From assembly GCA_036787895.1 (NCBI GenBank), contig DAIQOK010000007.1, positions 1 through 64,000 on the forward strand: a stretch of DNA of 64,000 nucleotides. The letters run 5' to 3'. The notes under the pieces were generated by a model that saw nothing but the letters and a program-made list of their open reading frames with translations, made no database searches and had not been told where the DNA came from. This stretch comes from UBA7662 sp036787895. Its GTDB lineage: Bacteria > Bacteroidota > Bacteroidia > UBA7662. Positions 1 through 8,715 of this stretch are shown piece after piece. The translations under genes and the position numbers were made by a program. Position 1 is the stretch's first letter. Every line of letters begins with the position of its first letter.

Positions 1-857
1 TTATAACAATGTCCTCCAAGCCAAAATTTTGTTTTTATGAAATTTACATAACCACAAGAATTTCCCCCTTCACTAATTGTGATTGTATTCATTTCAGAAT
101 TGTACTTTTTTGAGTATCCGGAAGGTGAGATGCCGCCGTTTAAACAAGGATATGGCCCTGTTTCGCTCAAATCCTCTTTATTGAATTGTTCTCCTTTTTT
201 AATTTCACAAACATTTTCTAAAGATGTTTCAACCCACTCGTCATACTTGTTGTTTAATTTATCTTTAAATCTATATGTTTGAGAAAAAATATTTTTAGCA
301 ATCGAAATTTTATACGTATTCAAACCCTCAATTATTTTGTTTTGGGTTTTAATTCTTTGATCTACAATTGACAAAAGCTTTGCAATTTTTTGTTGTTCAG
401 AAATACTTGGAAAAGGTATTTCAATGTTCTTTACAATCTCGGCTGACAGATTTCCTTGACCACCCTGTAAATACGTATTTATAATTACTTCCTTTTTAAA
501 GCTTAGGTAACTTGCTATAAAATAATGATCATTTTTGGATCTAATACAAAGGACTGCTTGATTAATTGCGCCATTAATTTTGCTTATTCCTACCTCTCCG
601 CTTGTGGCACCATATAAAGCATATAGTATATCACCAGCAGATACCATTTTAGCAGATGAATTCTTCAAACCAAGTTCACTTATAAACTGCTCAGTTTTAT
701 CTGAATTGATTTCTCCTGAACGTATAAATGGAATACCACCATTAAAATATTCTCTTTTTGACGTGATTGGCGTACCACCTGAATAAAATTCACTATCCTC
801 ACTTAATTTCTTAACTACCCATTCCCCCTCAAACCCCGGAAATCTCAAATTTGGAAC
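1..857 (-). pseudogene. hsdS: Type I restriction specificity subunit (HsdS), start-less and cut by the window edge
   Basis: The minus strand is open from 857 to the left edge and encodes about 285 residues. It opens with the typical HsdS N-terminus VPNLRFPGFEGEW and then a target-recognition domain (YALYGATSGEVGISK, GGQGNLS). A central conserved helix follows (PSISEQQKIAKLLSIVDQRI), and a second recognition domain begins with DEWVETSLENVCEIKKGEQF and is cut by the edge. HsdS directs the methylase and nuclease to a bipartite DNA site. An in-frame TAG (860-858) lies directly before the first conserved codon. There is no ATG until deep in the first domain and no ribosome-binding site, so as it stands this copy could only start at a TTG (848). 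That is expected for a silent cassette that becomes expressed after inversion, and the recombinase next door fits. A recent pseudogene is the alternative. Family assignment is firm; silence is inferred. Confidence 0.8.
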
Positions 858-891
858 CTAAGACGTAAAGTTGTTTTTCCTTTTAAAAAGG

Positions 892-926
892 GCACTTAAG
901 TGCTTAAATCCAAATCCTAAAGGATT
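892..926. promoter_or_regulatory. Two palindromes between hsdS and the recombinase gene
   Basis: A perfect 12-base palindrome GCACTTAAGTGC lies at 892-903. A second inverted repeat, AATCCT-aa-AGGATT, lies at 913-926. Both are in the 115-base gap between the HsdS opening codon and the recombinase ATG. They could be operator sites for the recombinase gene, short transcription stops, or part of a recombination site. The sequence does not decide between these. Confidence 0.35.
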
Positions 927-972
927 AAATTTTCTGCCATTTCTTTGTCGTTTTAAACCTAACCCAATTAAA

Positions 973-1899
973 ATGACAAAAAAATCAATTGCAGCCGTAG
1001 CCGATTTATGGAAAGCCGACAAAAAACAGTATGTCAAAAAATCAAGTTTTTCGGCCTATGTCTTACTCATTGAAAATCACCTTTTACCAGCCTTTGGCCA
1101 CAAAACGAGTATAGAAGAAGCCGAAGTACAAGCTTTTGTCTTCCAAAAACTCGCACAAGGCTTAAGCCACAAAACCATCAAAGATGTGCTCATCGTACTT
1201 AAAATGGTCCTCAAATTTGGCGCAAAAAATAAATGGCTATTGTACAGCCCATTTGATATTCAGTTTCCCACAGTTCGTGAAAATCAGCCTATTGAAGTCT
1301 TGAGCCGAGCCGACCAGAAAAAACTAATGAACTACATACAAGAGCATTTTACCTTTCGTAATCTGGGTGTTTACATTTGCCTGAGTGCGGGTGTGCGCAT
1401 AGGCGAACTTTGTGCGCTTTGCTGGCAAGATATCGATACCGAGGAAGGGGTTATAAGCATTAATCGCACCATACAGCGCATTTACACCATAGAAGATGGC
1501 CAAAGAAAAACCGAATTGATACTGGATACACCTAAAACTAAAAATTCGATACGTGCTATTCCCATGAGCAAAGAATTGCTCAAAATTTTGAAACCCATCA
1601 AAAAGGTGGTCAACCCGGCCTTTTTTGTGCTTACCAACGAAGCTAAACCCACCGAGCCCCGCACCTACCGCAGCTACTATAAAAAGTTGATGCAATCTTT
1701 GGCTATGCCCGAACTCAAATTTCACGGCCTCCGCCACAGTTTTGCTACCCGTTGCATTGAAAGCAAATGTGATTACAAAACTGTAAGTGTGTTGTTGGGC
1801 CATTCAAACGTAAGCACTACCTTAAACCTATATGTCCACCCCAATATGGAGCAAAAAAAGAAAGCCATCAATCAAATGCTGCGGGGTTTGCACGGATAA
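973..1899 (+). CDS. Tyrosine recombinase (phage-integrase family), likely hsdS inverting enzyme
   Basis: A 308-residue site-specific recombinase. An N-terminal SAM-like DNA-binding domain (about residues 10-95) precedes the catalytic domain. The family residues are visible: Arg in GVRIGELCALCW (about 142), Lys in TPKTKNSIR (about 187), the HGLRH box (about 251-255), His in LLGHSNVSTT (about 277) and the nucleophile Tyr in LNLYVHP (about 287). The ATG at 973 is preferred; the frame is open upstream to a TTG at 871, but those residues are low-complexity and cross the palindromes. It lies between an hsdS arm and hsdR. In Bacteroidota and some Firmicutes, recombinases in this position invert hsdS segments and so change the methylation pattern. 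That role is inferred from position. A remnant mobile-element integrase is the alternative. Confidence 0.9.
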   Translation: MTKKSIAAVADLWKADKKQYVKKSSFSAYVLLIENHLLPAFGHKTSIEEAEVQAFVFQKLAQGLSHKTIKDVLIVLKMVLKFGAKNKWLLYSPFDIQFPTVRENQPIEVLSRADQKKLMNYIQEHFTFRNLGVYICLSAGVRIGELCALCWQDIDTEEGVISINRTIQRIYTIEDGQRKTELILDTPKTKNSIRAIPMSKELLKILKPIKKVVNPAFFVLTNEAKPTEPRTYRSYYKKLMQSLAMPELKFHGLRHSFATRCIESKCDYKTVSVLLGHSNVSTTLNLYVHPNMEQKKKAINQMLRGLHG

Positions 1900-1984
1900 T
1901 AGGCGTGTTGAAGCAATTGGTAAGTATTTATTTGATATATTTCATCACTAAACTATGTTGTGAGCAAAACTAGTCTGAAATATG

Positions 1985-2015
1985 TTTCGCATACACCAGC
2001 AGTCGTGTATATTTG
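1985..2015 (+). promoter_or_regulatory. Putative hsdR promoter overlapping an inverted repeat
   Basis: TATATTTG at 2008-2015 matches the Bacteroidota -7 box TAnnTTTG exactly. A TTTC at 1985-1988, one base off the -33 TTTG, stands 19 bases upstream. The inverted repeat ATACAC (1991-1996) / GTGTAT (2005-2010) overlaps the -7 box, so a repressor could sit there. The hsdR ATG is at 2121. Confidence 0.4.
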
Positions 2016-2120
2016 TATTAACAGTACCCGTGTTGCTTCCCGTAAGATCAGCTCGCGGGTCTTTCTTTTTAACAGCTTTTGTTCCAGTTTTCTGGAAAAC
2101 AGAATTTAGCTGGATGTAGT

Positions 2121-5033
2121 ATGAGCAGACAAAGTGAGCAAATATTAGAGGAGCAGTTAATTGCCCAATTGCAAAAACTAGGCTACACATTTGTAGCTAT
2201 AGCCGATGAAAAACAACTATTGGCCAACCTCAAAAACCAATTAGAAAAGCACAATAACATCACTTTCTCTGCTCCGGAATTTGAAAAGGTGCTCAACCTT
2301 TTAAGTAAAGGTTCGGTTTTTGAAAAAGCCAAATCCTTACGTCAAAAACAGCATATTATTCGCGATAACGGCGATAATCTGTATTTCGAGTTTCTGAATA
2401 CCGAACATTGGTGTCAGAACCAATATCAAGTCACCAACCAGGTAGCCCAAGAAGGCAAATACAAAAACCGCTACGATGTAACCCTTTTGATAAACGGCTT
2501 ACCCCTCGTACAAATTGAATTGAAGCGCCGGGGATTAGAGCTTAAAGAAGCCTTTAACCAGGTAAATCGTTATCAAAGGCACTCATTTGGCGCAAATTCA
2601 GCTTTGTATCAATATGTACAGCTCTTCGTCATCAGCAATGGTGTAAACACAAAATATTACGCCAACAATCACCACCAAAGCTTCAAACAAACCTTTTATT
2701 GGACCGATGTCGAAAACAAACGACTTACGAATCTACTGAATGAGTTCACGGATGTTTTTTTGGAGCCTTGCCATGTCAGTAAAATGATATGTAAATACAT
2801 TGTGCTTAATGAGGCTTATAAAATACCAATGGTATTAAGGCCGTATCAATTTTATGCCGTAGAGGCTTTGATTGAGCGGGTAAAAAACTCGCGTAAAAAC
2901 GGCTATATATGGCATACAACCGGTTCGGGTAAAACCCTGACAAGCTTTAAAGCCAGTCAGATTTTAATGAATTTTCCGGAAGTCCATAAAGTAGTTTTTG
3001 TGGTCGACCGCAAAGACCTGGATTACCAAACCACCAAAGAATTCAACAGTTTCAGCGACGGCTGTATTGATGGCACAGACAATACCGCCAATTTGGTCAA
3101 ACAATTTATTGGCACCTACAAAGACAAAAAAGGCGAAGCCAAAAACACCCGATTAATTGTTACTACTATTCAAAAGCTCAATACGGCCATCAGTAAGTTG
3201 AAGTATGAGAAACGGATGGCTGATTTGCGCGACAGGCGCATCATTTTTATTTTTGATGAGTGCCATCGCAGTCAGTTTGGTGAAACGCACAACCGAATAA
3301 AGGAGTACTTTAATAACGCACAATTATTCGGCTTTACCGGCACACCCATTTTTGCGGATAATGCCAATAAAAATGAATTGGGTAAACGAACCACCAAAGA
3401 TCTATTCGAAGACTGCTTACACAAATACGTAATCACCGACGCCATCAAAGATGAAAACGTACTGAAGTTTTCAGTGGAATATGTAGGCAGGTACAAAAGG
3501 AAAACAACCGCAACCGAAATTGACATCGAGGTAGAAGATATCGATACACAAGAATTGATGGAGGACCCCGTGCGTTTGGAAAAAATTGTGGATTATATTA
3601 TCCATAACCACAGCCGGAAGACCCACAACCAGGATTTTTCGGCGATGTTTTGTGTCGACAGTGTGAAGTCACTCATAAGGTACTATGATATTTTTAAGCG
3701 CAAAAAATTGGCTGGTGAGCACCATTTAAATATAGCCACCATCTTCAGTTATGCCGCCAATGAGCCTGATGCAGATGCCAATGGTTTTATACCCGAAGAA
3801 GTATCGGTAGTTGAAGACCCCAAAGCACTTTATGGCTTACATCAGCATAGCAGGGAAAAGTTGGATGAGTTTATTGCAGATTATAATAAATTGTACAATG
3901 TCAAGTATTCGACAAGTACGAGTGAGGATTTTTATAACTACTACAACGACATTTCAAAAAAGCTGAAGGACCGGGAGCGTCAACCCGAAAATGTGAACAA
4001 CCGCATTGATATTCTTTTGGTGGTCAATATGTTTTTAACCGGTTTTGATGCCAAAAAAGTCAACACCATTTATGTCGATAAAAACCTGAAATATCATGGT
4101 TTAATACAGGCATTCAGCCGTACAAACCGCATACTAAATGAAACTAAATCACAGGGAAATATAGTTGTTTTCCGAAACTTAAAGGACCGTACCGACCAGG
4201 CCATTACTTTGTTCAGTAACAAAGAAGCCATAGAGGTCATCATCATGAAGCCCTATGAGGATTATGTGGCCAAATTTGATGAAGCATTCACCAATTTGTT
4301 GACCATAACACCCAGCACCGATGCTGTTAATGAGCTTGAAAGTGAAGATGATGAGCTAAATTTTATCAAAGCATTCCGGGAGTTAATGAGAATCAAAAAC
4401 GTACTTGCTGCGTTTTCTGATTTTAAGTGGGATGATTTAGAACTGAGTGAACAGCTTTTTGAAGACTTCAAAAGCAAATACTTGGACCTTTACGAAAAAG
4501 TAAAAACAAACCACCAAAAAGAGAAAGTTTCTATTCTAGAGGATGTGGATTTTGAGTTGGAGTTAATCCACCGCGACGAAATTAATGTTGCCTACATCAT
4601 ACAGCTTTTAATTAAACTAAAATCGCAGTCTAAGCAGGATTCCGCGCATGTTGAAAGAGAAATATTCAATCTACTTAATACTGAGGCAACGCTTAGAAGC
4701 AAACGAGAGTTAATTGAGCGATTTATTTTAGAAAACTTGCCCAACATTACCGAGCTCGATCATATCACGCCCGCATTTGAAACCTATTGGAATCAGGAGC
4801 AGCAAAAAGAATTTTCCAAATTGGTAGAAGAGGAGAATCTATCTGCCGAAAAAACTGAAAAACTCATTGAGGATTACCTTTTTGCCGAAAGAGAGCCTCT
4901 GCGTGATGAAGTGCTTGAGCTTATAGAAGGGGAGAAGCCAAGTTTGCTTCAACGCAAAAAACTAGGCGATAAAATCCTAAAAAGAATAGTCGATTTTGTT
5001 GATACCTTTATTAACGGAATGAATTTAGGTTAA
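2121..5033 (+). CDS. hsdR: Type I restriction enzyme R subunit (nuclease and translocase)
   Basis: A 970-residue HsdR, the motor and nuclease of a type I restriction enzyme, which pulls unmethylated DNA past the complex and cuts it. The N-terminal PD-(D/E)xK nuclease domain shows the IELKRRG strand near residue 132. The SF2 motor shows Walker A in HTTGSGKTLTSF (about 265), DECHRSQFGE (about 380), FTGTPIF (about 405) and motif VI AFSRTNRILNE (about 662). The C-terminus is the usual helical part. The ATG at 2121 starts MSRQSEQILEEQL, a normal HsdR beginning; the frame is open further upstream without homologous sequence. The length is typical and no frameshift is visible. hsdM is not in the window and presumably lies left of the hsdS arm. 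It ends 10 bases from the convergent lysoplasmalogenase-like gene. Confidence 0.96.
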   Translation: MSRQSEQILEEQLIAQLQKLGYTFVAIADEKQLLANLKNQLEKHNNITFSAPEFEKVLNLLSKGSVFEKAKSLRQKQHIIRDNGDNLYFEFLNTEHWCQNQYQVTNQVAQEGKYKNRYDVTLLINGLPLVQIELKRRGLELKEAFNQVNRYQRHSFGANSALYQYVQLFVISNGVNTKYYANNHHQSFKQTFYWTDVENKRLTNLLNEFTDVFLEPCHVSKMICKYIVLNEAYKIPMVLRPYQFYAVEALIERVKNSRKNGYIWHTTGSGKTLTSFKASQILMNFPEVHKVVFVVDRKDLDYQTTKEFNSFSDGCIDGTDNTANLVKQFIGTYKDKKGEAKNTRLIVTTIQKLNTAISKLKYEKRMADLRDRRIIFIFDECHRSQFGETHNRIKEYFNNAQLFGFTGTPIFADNANKNELGKRTTKDLFEDCLHKYVITDAIKDENVLKFSVEYVGRYKRKTTATEIDIEVEDIDTQELMEDPVRLEKIVDYIIHNHSRKTHNQDFSAMFCVDSVKSLIRYYDIFKRKKLAGEHHLNIATIFSYAANEPDADANGFIPEEVSVVEDPKALYGLHQHSREKLDEFIADYNKLYNVKYSTSTSEDFYNYYNDISKKLKDRERQPENVNNRIDILLVVNMFLTGFDAKKVNTIYVDKNLKYHGLIQAFSRTNRILNETKSQGNIVVFRNLKDRTDQAITLFSNKEAIEVIIMKPYEDYVAKFDEAFTNLLTITPSTDAVNELESEDDELNFIKAFRELMRIKNVLAAFSDFKWDDLELSEQLFEDFKSKYLDLYEKVKTNHQKEKVSILEDVDFELELIHRDEINVAYIIQLLIKLKSQSKQDSAHVEREIFNLLNTEATLRSKRELIERFILENLPNITELDHITPAFETYWNQEQQKEFSKLVEEENLSAEKTEKLIEDYLFAEREPLRDEVLELIEGEKPSLLQRKKLGDKILKRIVDFVDTFINGMNLG

Positions 5034-5043
5034 AGGAGACGTT

Positions 5044-5721
5044 TTAAATCCTTATTTCCAGCCAATAACTCTGCGCAATACCATACTGCGCCATCATATA
5101 CGTAAGCATAATCCACACCGAGGCATGGGGAATGGGCAGCACAAATTTGTTGATGGCCAGCAAAGTATCCGACAGCATAAAACTCAAAACAGCCACAATC
5201 AACACATTACTGCCTTTGCTATCGAAAGCCCGGCGGTTGATGGCACTCAGTACCATAAAGCTGATGGCACAAACATAAATGGCCACCGGTAGCAGCATTT
5301 CGCCGAGATAAGAATAGAGATATACAAAAAAGGCCCCGGCCAGCACCAATACCGGCAAGGCTAGCAGCGGCTTTTGTCGCAACAAACCGGGTGTAGCACT
5401 GTCCGACTTTAAAAAGGCTGTGCCATAGGAGAGCTGAGCAACCAGAAAAGCACCCAGGCCAAGCATAAAAAAGAGCGCATCGTTTTCTTTGAGTAACAGC
5501 ACATCTCCGAGCCAGGAAGCCAGCATGGCCACACGCAGCCAGGGTTGTTTGGTGGTCACCGGCCAGGTCCAAATCAAAAGTATGGGCAACAAGACCGACT
5601 TGGTGGCCATCACCACAGCACCATCCAAACCGCGCCACAACAGGAATAAATGAATAACGCCAATCACCAGAAAATCCTTTTCGGTGACTTTAAAATATTT
5701 CTTCCAACCGGTTAAAGTCAT
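5044..5721 (-). CDS. YhhN/TMEM86-family membrane protein (lysoplasmalogenase-like)
   Basis: A 225-residue integral membrane protein with about seven to eight hydrophobic segments. It resembles the YhhN/TMEM86 family, whose animal members hydrolyse the vinyl-ether bond of lysoplasmalogens. Family-like features are ATKSVLLPILL near the start and the polar ASWLGDVLLL in a membrane segment. The ATG at 5721 overlaps the stop of the upstream gene as ATGA (5721-5718), which fixes the start and implies coupled translation; the frame extends further upstream only inside the neighbour. The partner resembles alkylglycerol monooxygenase, another ether-lipid-cleaving enzyme. Family membership is fairly sure. 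Bacterial substrates are not well defined, so the activity is inferred. Confidence 0.75.
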   Translation of the reverse strand: MTLTGWKKYFKVTEKDFLVIGVIHLFLLWRGLDGAVVMATKSVLLPILLIWTWPVTTKQPWLRVAMLASWLGDVLLLKENDALFFMLGLGAFLVAQLSYGTAFLKSDSATPGLLRQKPLLALPVLVLAGAFFVYLYSYLGEMLLPVAIYVCAISFMVLSAINRRAFDSKGSNVLIVAVLSFMLSDTLLAINKFVLPIPHASVWIMLTYMMAQYGIAQSYWLEIRI

Positions 5722-6908
5722 GGCTTCTGAATTAAATACAAGAACAATATACTGCTCAGTGCGGCCGCCGGGGCAAGCACCCAAACCGCCGAAAGCGGGA
5801 ACAAATAAATCAACAAGCCAACCGTAGCCAACAACCTGAAATATTCAAAAGCCGTTGCCCATTTTTTCGCCGACAACAACTCGCCCAAAGCAGCCACACC
5901 GATAAAAATCAGCAGAACGGCTGCCAGGCGTTCGAACCAGTTGAACTGGGACAAACTAAACAAGACATAGCTCGTAAAAGCCAGCAAAAGCACATATTGG
6001 GTCAACACATATACATTCAGCCGAAAGGGTACGTCAACGTCAAATTTGGCGTAGGTGGTTTCATCTACCGGTTGTGGTGCTCGATATCCGCCCATTTCGT
6101 CGGGTAGCCAACCCGGCTTGTAAAACAACACTTTGAGTTTGTTTTGTATACCCTCTACTCGTTTGAAATCTGCCCAGATATCGCCAAAATGTTTGACTTG
6201 CAGATAAACCGGGTTCCAACTTTTGCTCGGGTTGGTGATACCATAAACGGGCGCTTCTTCCTCCTCCTGAAAAGTGCCAAACATTTTATCCCAAATGATG
6301 AGGGTGGCTGCGTGGTTTTTATCGATGTATTTGGGGTCACGACCATGATGCACACGGTGATGCGAAGGGGTATTGAGCACATACTCGAGCCAGCCCATCT
6401 TCCCGATGGCCCGCGTATGTATCCAGAACTGATACAGTGTATTGTAAGCCAGCATCACCAGGAACCAGTCGGTTGCAAAACCCAGTAAAGCCATCGGCAA
6501 ATAAACCAGGGAGGTGAAGAACTTTTGAAAAGCACCTTGCCGCAAGGCTACCGATAAATTGTACTCCTCACTCTGGTGGTGCACCACATGGCCCGCCCAG
6601 AATAAATTAATTTCATGACTCCAGCGGTGTGCCCAGTAATAGAAGAAGTCGACCAGCACAAACAACAGCAAACCGGTATACCAGTTCATAGGTACGGTAA
6701 ACCAACGAAACTGCTCGAAAACAAAATGGTAAATCCCCACCGTAAAAACGGCTGCAAAAACCCCGCTCAGTTGCTCGGTAATCCCACATGAGATGTTGGT
6801 GAGGGCGTCATTCAGCCGGTAGAGGCCCTTTTTGTAAAAGCGGTCGTAAATGACTTCTATGCCGATAAGCAGAAAAAAGATAGGTATCGAAAGTACAATC
6901 GGATTCAT
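5718..6908 (-). CDS. Fatty acid hydroxylase superfamily protein resembling alkylglycerol monooxygenase (AGMO)
   Basis: A 396-residue membrane di-iron oxygenase. The eight-histidine pattern of the sterol desaturase/fatty acid hydroxylase family is present: HRWSHE (about residue 93), HVVHHQSEEYN, HTRAIG, and SHHRVHHGRDPKYIDKNHA. Three N-terminal hydrophobic segments precede the boxes, and a C-terminal group of membrane segments follows (LTQYVLLLAFTSYVLF onwards). That C-terminal extension and the runs NLLYQFWIHT-like (here NTLYQFWIHT), LNTPSHHRVHHGR and LIIWDKMFGTF match my memory of animal AGMO (TMEM195), which cleaves the ether bond of alkylglycerols with a pterin cofactor. It overlaps the TMEM86-like gene by ATGA, so the two are probably made together. 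Fold is certain; substrate is inferred. Confidence 0.85.
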   Translation of the reverse strand: MNPIVLSIPIFFLLIGIEVIYDRFYKKGLYRLNDALTNISCGITEQLSGVFAAVFTVGIYHFVFEQFRWFTVPMNWYTGLLLFVLVDFFYYWAHRWSHEINLFWAGHVVHHQSEEYNLSVALRQGAFQKFFTSLVYLPMALLGFATDWFLVMLAYNTLYQFWIHTRAIGKMGWLEYVLNTPSHHRVHHGRDPKYIDKNHAATLIIWDKMFGTFQEEEEAPVYGITNPSKSWNPVYLQVKHFGDIWADFKRVEGIQNKLKVLFYKPGWLPDEMGGYRAPQPVDETTYAKFDVDVPFRLNVYVLTQYVLLLAFTSYVLFSLSQFNWFERLAAVLLIFIGVAALGELLSAKKWATAFEYFRLLATVGLLIYLFPLSAVWVLAPAAALSSILFLYLIQKP

Positions 6909-6944
6909 GCGAGGGGGTTAAGTTTTTGATTAGCACGCATGAAG

Positions 6945-6976
6945 TTTCGTATTCCATGCTTTTTACCCTAAATTTG
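6945..6976 (+). promoter_or_regulatory. Putative tatA promoter
   Basis: TAAATTTG at 6969-6976 fits the Bacteroidota -7 box TAnnTTTG exactly. TTTC at 6945-6948 could be the -33 element, with 20 bases between. Transcription would then begin near 6983, which excludes the upstream possible starts of tatA (6926, 6956) and supports the ATG at 6995. Confidence 0.4.
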
Positions 6977-6994
6977 TGGTCTAAATTTAGAAAA

Positions 6995-7213
6995 ATGCTC
7001 GCGATGCTAACCCTCTTTTTGGGGAATATGGGTGCTGGTGAAATCATCCTGATTTTTTCGGTCATTCTGATTTTTTTTGGTGCAAAACGTATACCGGAGC
7101 TGGCGCGTGGTTTAGGCAAAGGCATACGCGAATTCAAGGATGCTTCTGCCGGTATTAAACGGGAGATTGAAGATGCTTCCAACGTACCTGCCGAGAAAAA
7201 AGAACAGAACTGA
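6995..7213 (+). CDS. tatA: Sec-independent translocase component TatA/TatE
   Basis: A 72-residue protein with one N-terminal membrane segment (AGEIILIFSVILIFFG), the hinge motif FGAKRIPELARGLGKGIREF, and a charged amphipathic tail. This is the TatA layout: TatA oligomers form the passage for folded twin-arginine precursors across the inner membrane. The ATG at 6995 follows a promoter-like box; ATG 7004 is also possible. No tatC is seen in the window. The next gene, gatA, begins just after its stop, so the two may share a transcript. Confidence 0.9.
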   Translation: MLAMLTLFLGNMGAGEIILIFSVILIFFGAKRIPELARGLGKGIREFKDASAGIKREIEDASNVPAEKKEQN

Positions 7214-7214
7214 G

Positions 7215-8636
7215 TTGAACCCCTACCACAAACTTGCTCATATCCAGCGCGACCTCCGTGCCGGTCGGCTAAGCTGTCGCCAATTGGTGGCAGATTACCT
7301 GGGGCGCATCCAGGCCCGGCCCGATATTAACGCTTTTCTGGAAGTTTTTGAAGCCGAAGCACAGGCTGCAGCCGAGCAAGCCGATGCCGATATCGCTGCA
7401 GGCAACTGGAAAAAACTCACCGGTCTGGTTATTGGCATCAAAGACAATATCGCCTACAAAAACCACCGCTTCAGCGCCTCATCCCGTATTTTAGAGGGCT
7501 TTGAATCCCTCTATTCCTCAACCGTGGTGGAGCGTTTACTCGCCGAGGGCGCCATCATCATAGGCCGACTCAATTGCGACGAATTCGCGATGGGTTCATC
7601 CAACGAAAATTCGGCATACGGCCCCGTATTAAATCCGCTCGACACCAAACGTGTACCGGGAGGTTCATCGGGAGGTTCGGCTGCTGCCGTAGCTGCCGGT
7701 TTTTGCCATGCTTCCTTAGGTACCGATACAGGCGGCTCCATCCGCCAGCCGGCCAGTTATTGTGGGCTCGTCGGCCTCAAACCGAGCTACGGACGGGTAT
7801 CGCGCCATGGCATCATTGCCTTTGGCTCGAGCTTCGATCAGGTTGGTCCGCTTACCCATTCGGTAGAAGACAGCGCCCTTATACTCGAAGTCATCGCCGG
7901 CGCTGATAATTACGACAGCACTTGCGTGAACTTGGCTGTTCCCGAATTGGGCACACTCACAGCCGGCAAAAAATACCGCTTCGGCCTAATCAAAGAAATC
8001 CTGACCGGCGAAGGTCTCGACCCCGAACTTTTTGCCGCTTTTAAAGAGCGTATCGCCGATTTAAAAGCTGCGGGGCATGAAATCATCGAATACAGTTTCC
8101 CTTATTTACCTTACACTATTCCGACTTATTACATACTCGCTACGGCCGAAGCTTCTTCGAATTTGTCGCGTTATACCGGGGTATTGTATGGCAAACGCAG
8201 TGATAAAGCCACCGATCTGGAGTCGGCCTACAAACTTTCGCGTACTGCCGGTTTTGGCCCCGAAGTCAAACGCCGCATCATGATGGGTACTTTTGTCCTC
8301 AGTGAAGGTTATTACGACGCCTATTACGGCCGTGGACAAAAGGTAAGGCGCATTCTACGCGACAAATCCACGGAAATACTCGCCAGCTGCGACGCCATTT
8401 TATTGCCTACCACCACTTCGGTTGCCTTTCCTTTTGGCGAAAAAACCGACGATCCGATACAGATGTATCTGGAAGATATTTTCACCGTACTGGCCAATCT
8501 CACCGGTATGCCGGCCATTTCGGTGCCCTTTGCGAAAAATTCGGCTGGATTACCCTTTGGCATTCAGCTGATCGGCAAAAATTTCGACGAGAAAAATTTG
8601 CTTGAAATGGCCACGCTCTTCGAAGCTGAGGCCTGA
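7215..8636 (+). CDS. gatA: Asp-tRNA(Asn)/Glu-tRNA(Gln) amidotransferase subunit A
   Basis: A 473-residue amidase-signature enzyme. GatA releases ammonia from glutamine for GatB, which amidates mischarged Glu-tRNA(Gln) or Asp-tRNA(Asn). The Ser-cisSer-Lys triad is visible: Lys in GIKDNIAYK (about 79), the glycine/serine loop PGGSSGGSAAAVAAG (about 152) and the nucleophile Ser in TDTGGSIRQPAS (about 178). The NCDEFAMGSSNE run is typical of GatA rather than other amidases. The TTG at 7215, two bases after the tatA stop, starts NPYHKLAHIQRDL, matching the usual N-terminus. An upstream ATG at 7173 would lie inside tatA. gatB and gatC are not in the window, as often in this phylum. Confidence 0.93.
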   Translation: MNPYHKLAHIQRDLRAGRLSCRQLVADYLGRIQARPDINAFLEVFEAEAQAAAEQADADIAAGNWKKLTGLVIGIKDNIAYKNHRFSASSRILEGFESLYSSTVVERLLAEGAIIIGRLNCDEFAMGSSNENSAYGPVLNPLDTKRVPGGSSGGSAAAVAAGFCHASLGTDTGGSIRQPASYCGLVGLKPSYGRVSRHGIIAFGSSFDQVGPLTHSVEDSALILEVIAGADNYDSTCVNLAVPELGTLTAGKKYRFGLIKEILTGEGLDPELFAAFKERIADLKAAGHEIIEYSFPYLPYTIPTYYILATAEASSNLSRYTGVLYGKRSDKATDLESAYKLSRTAGFGPEVKRRIMMGTFVLSEGYYDAYYGRGQKVRRILRDKSTEILASCDAILLPTTTSVAFPFGEKTDDPIQMYLEDIFTVLANLTGMPAISVPFAKNSAGLPFGIQLIGKNFDEKNLLEMATLFEAEA

Positions 8637-8715
8637 CTTTAGCGCAAGGCGACAATATGAGCAGTCATGATGTCGTTTTGATCCTTATATTTAATCCTCT
8701 TTTAATCAAACCGCT

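Noticed and set aside
1324..1803. A 159-residue minus-strand frame opposite the recombinase
   Set aside because: The plus strand carries the catalytic residues of a tyrosine recombinase; the antisense frame has no recognisable family.
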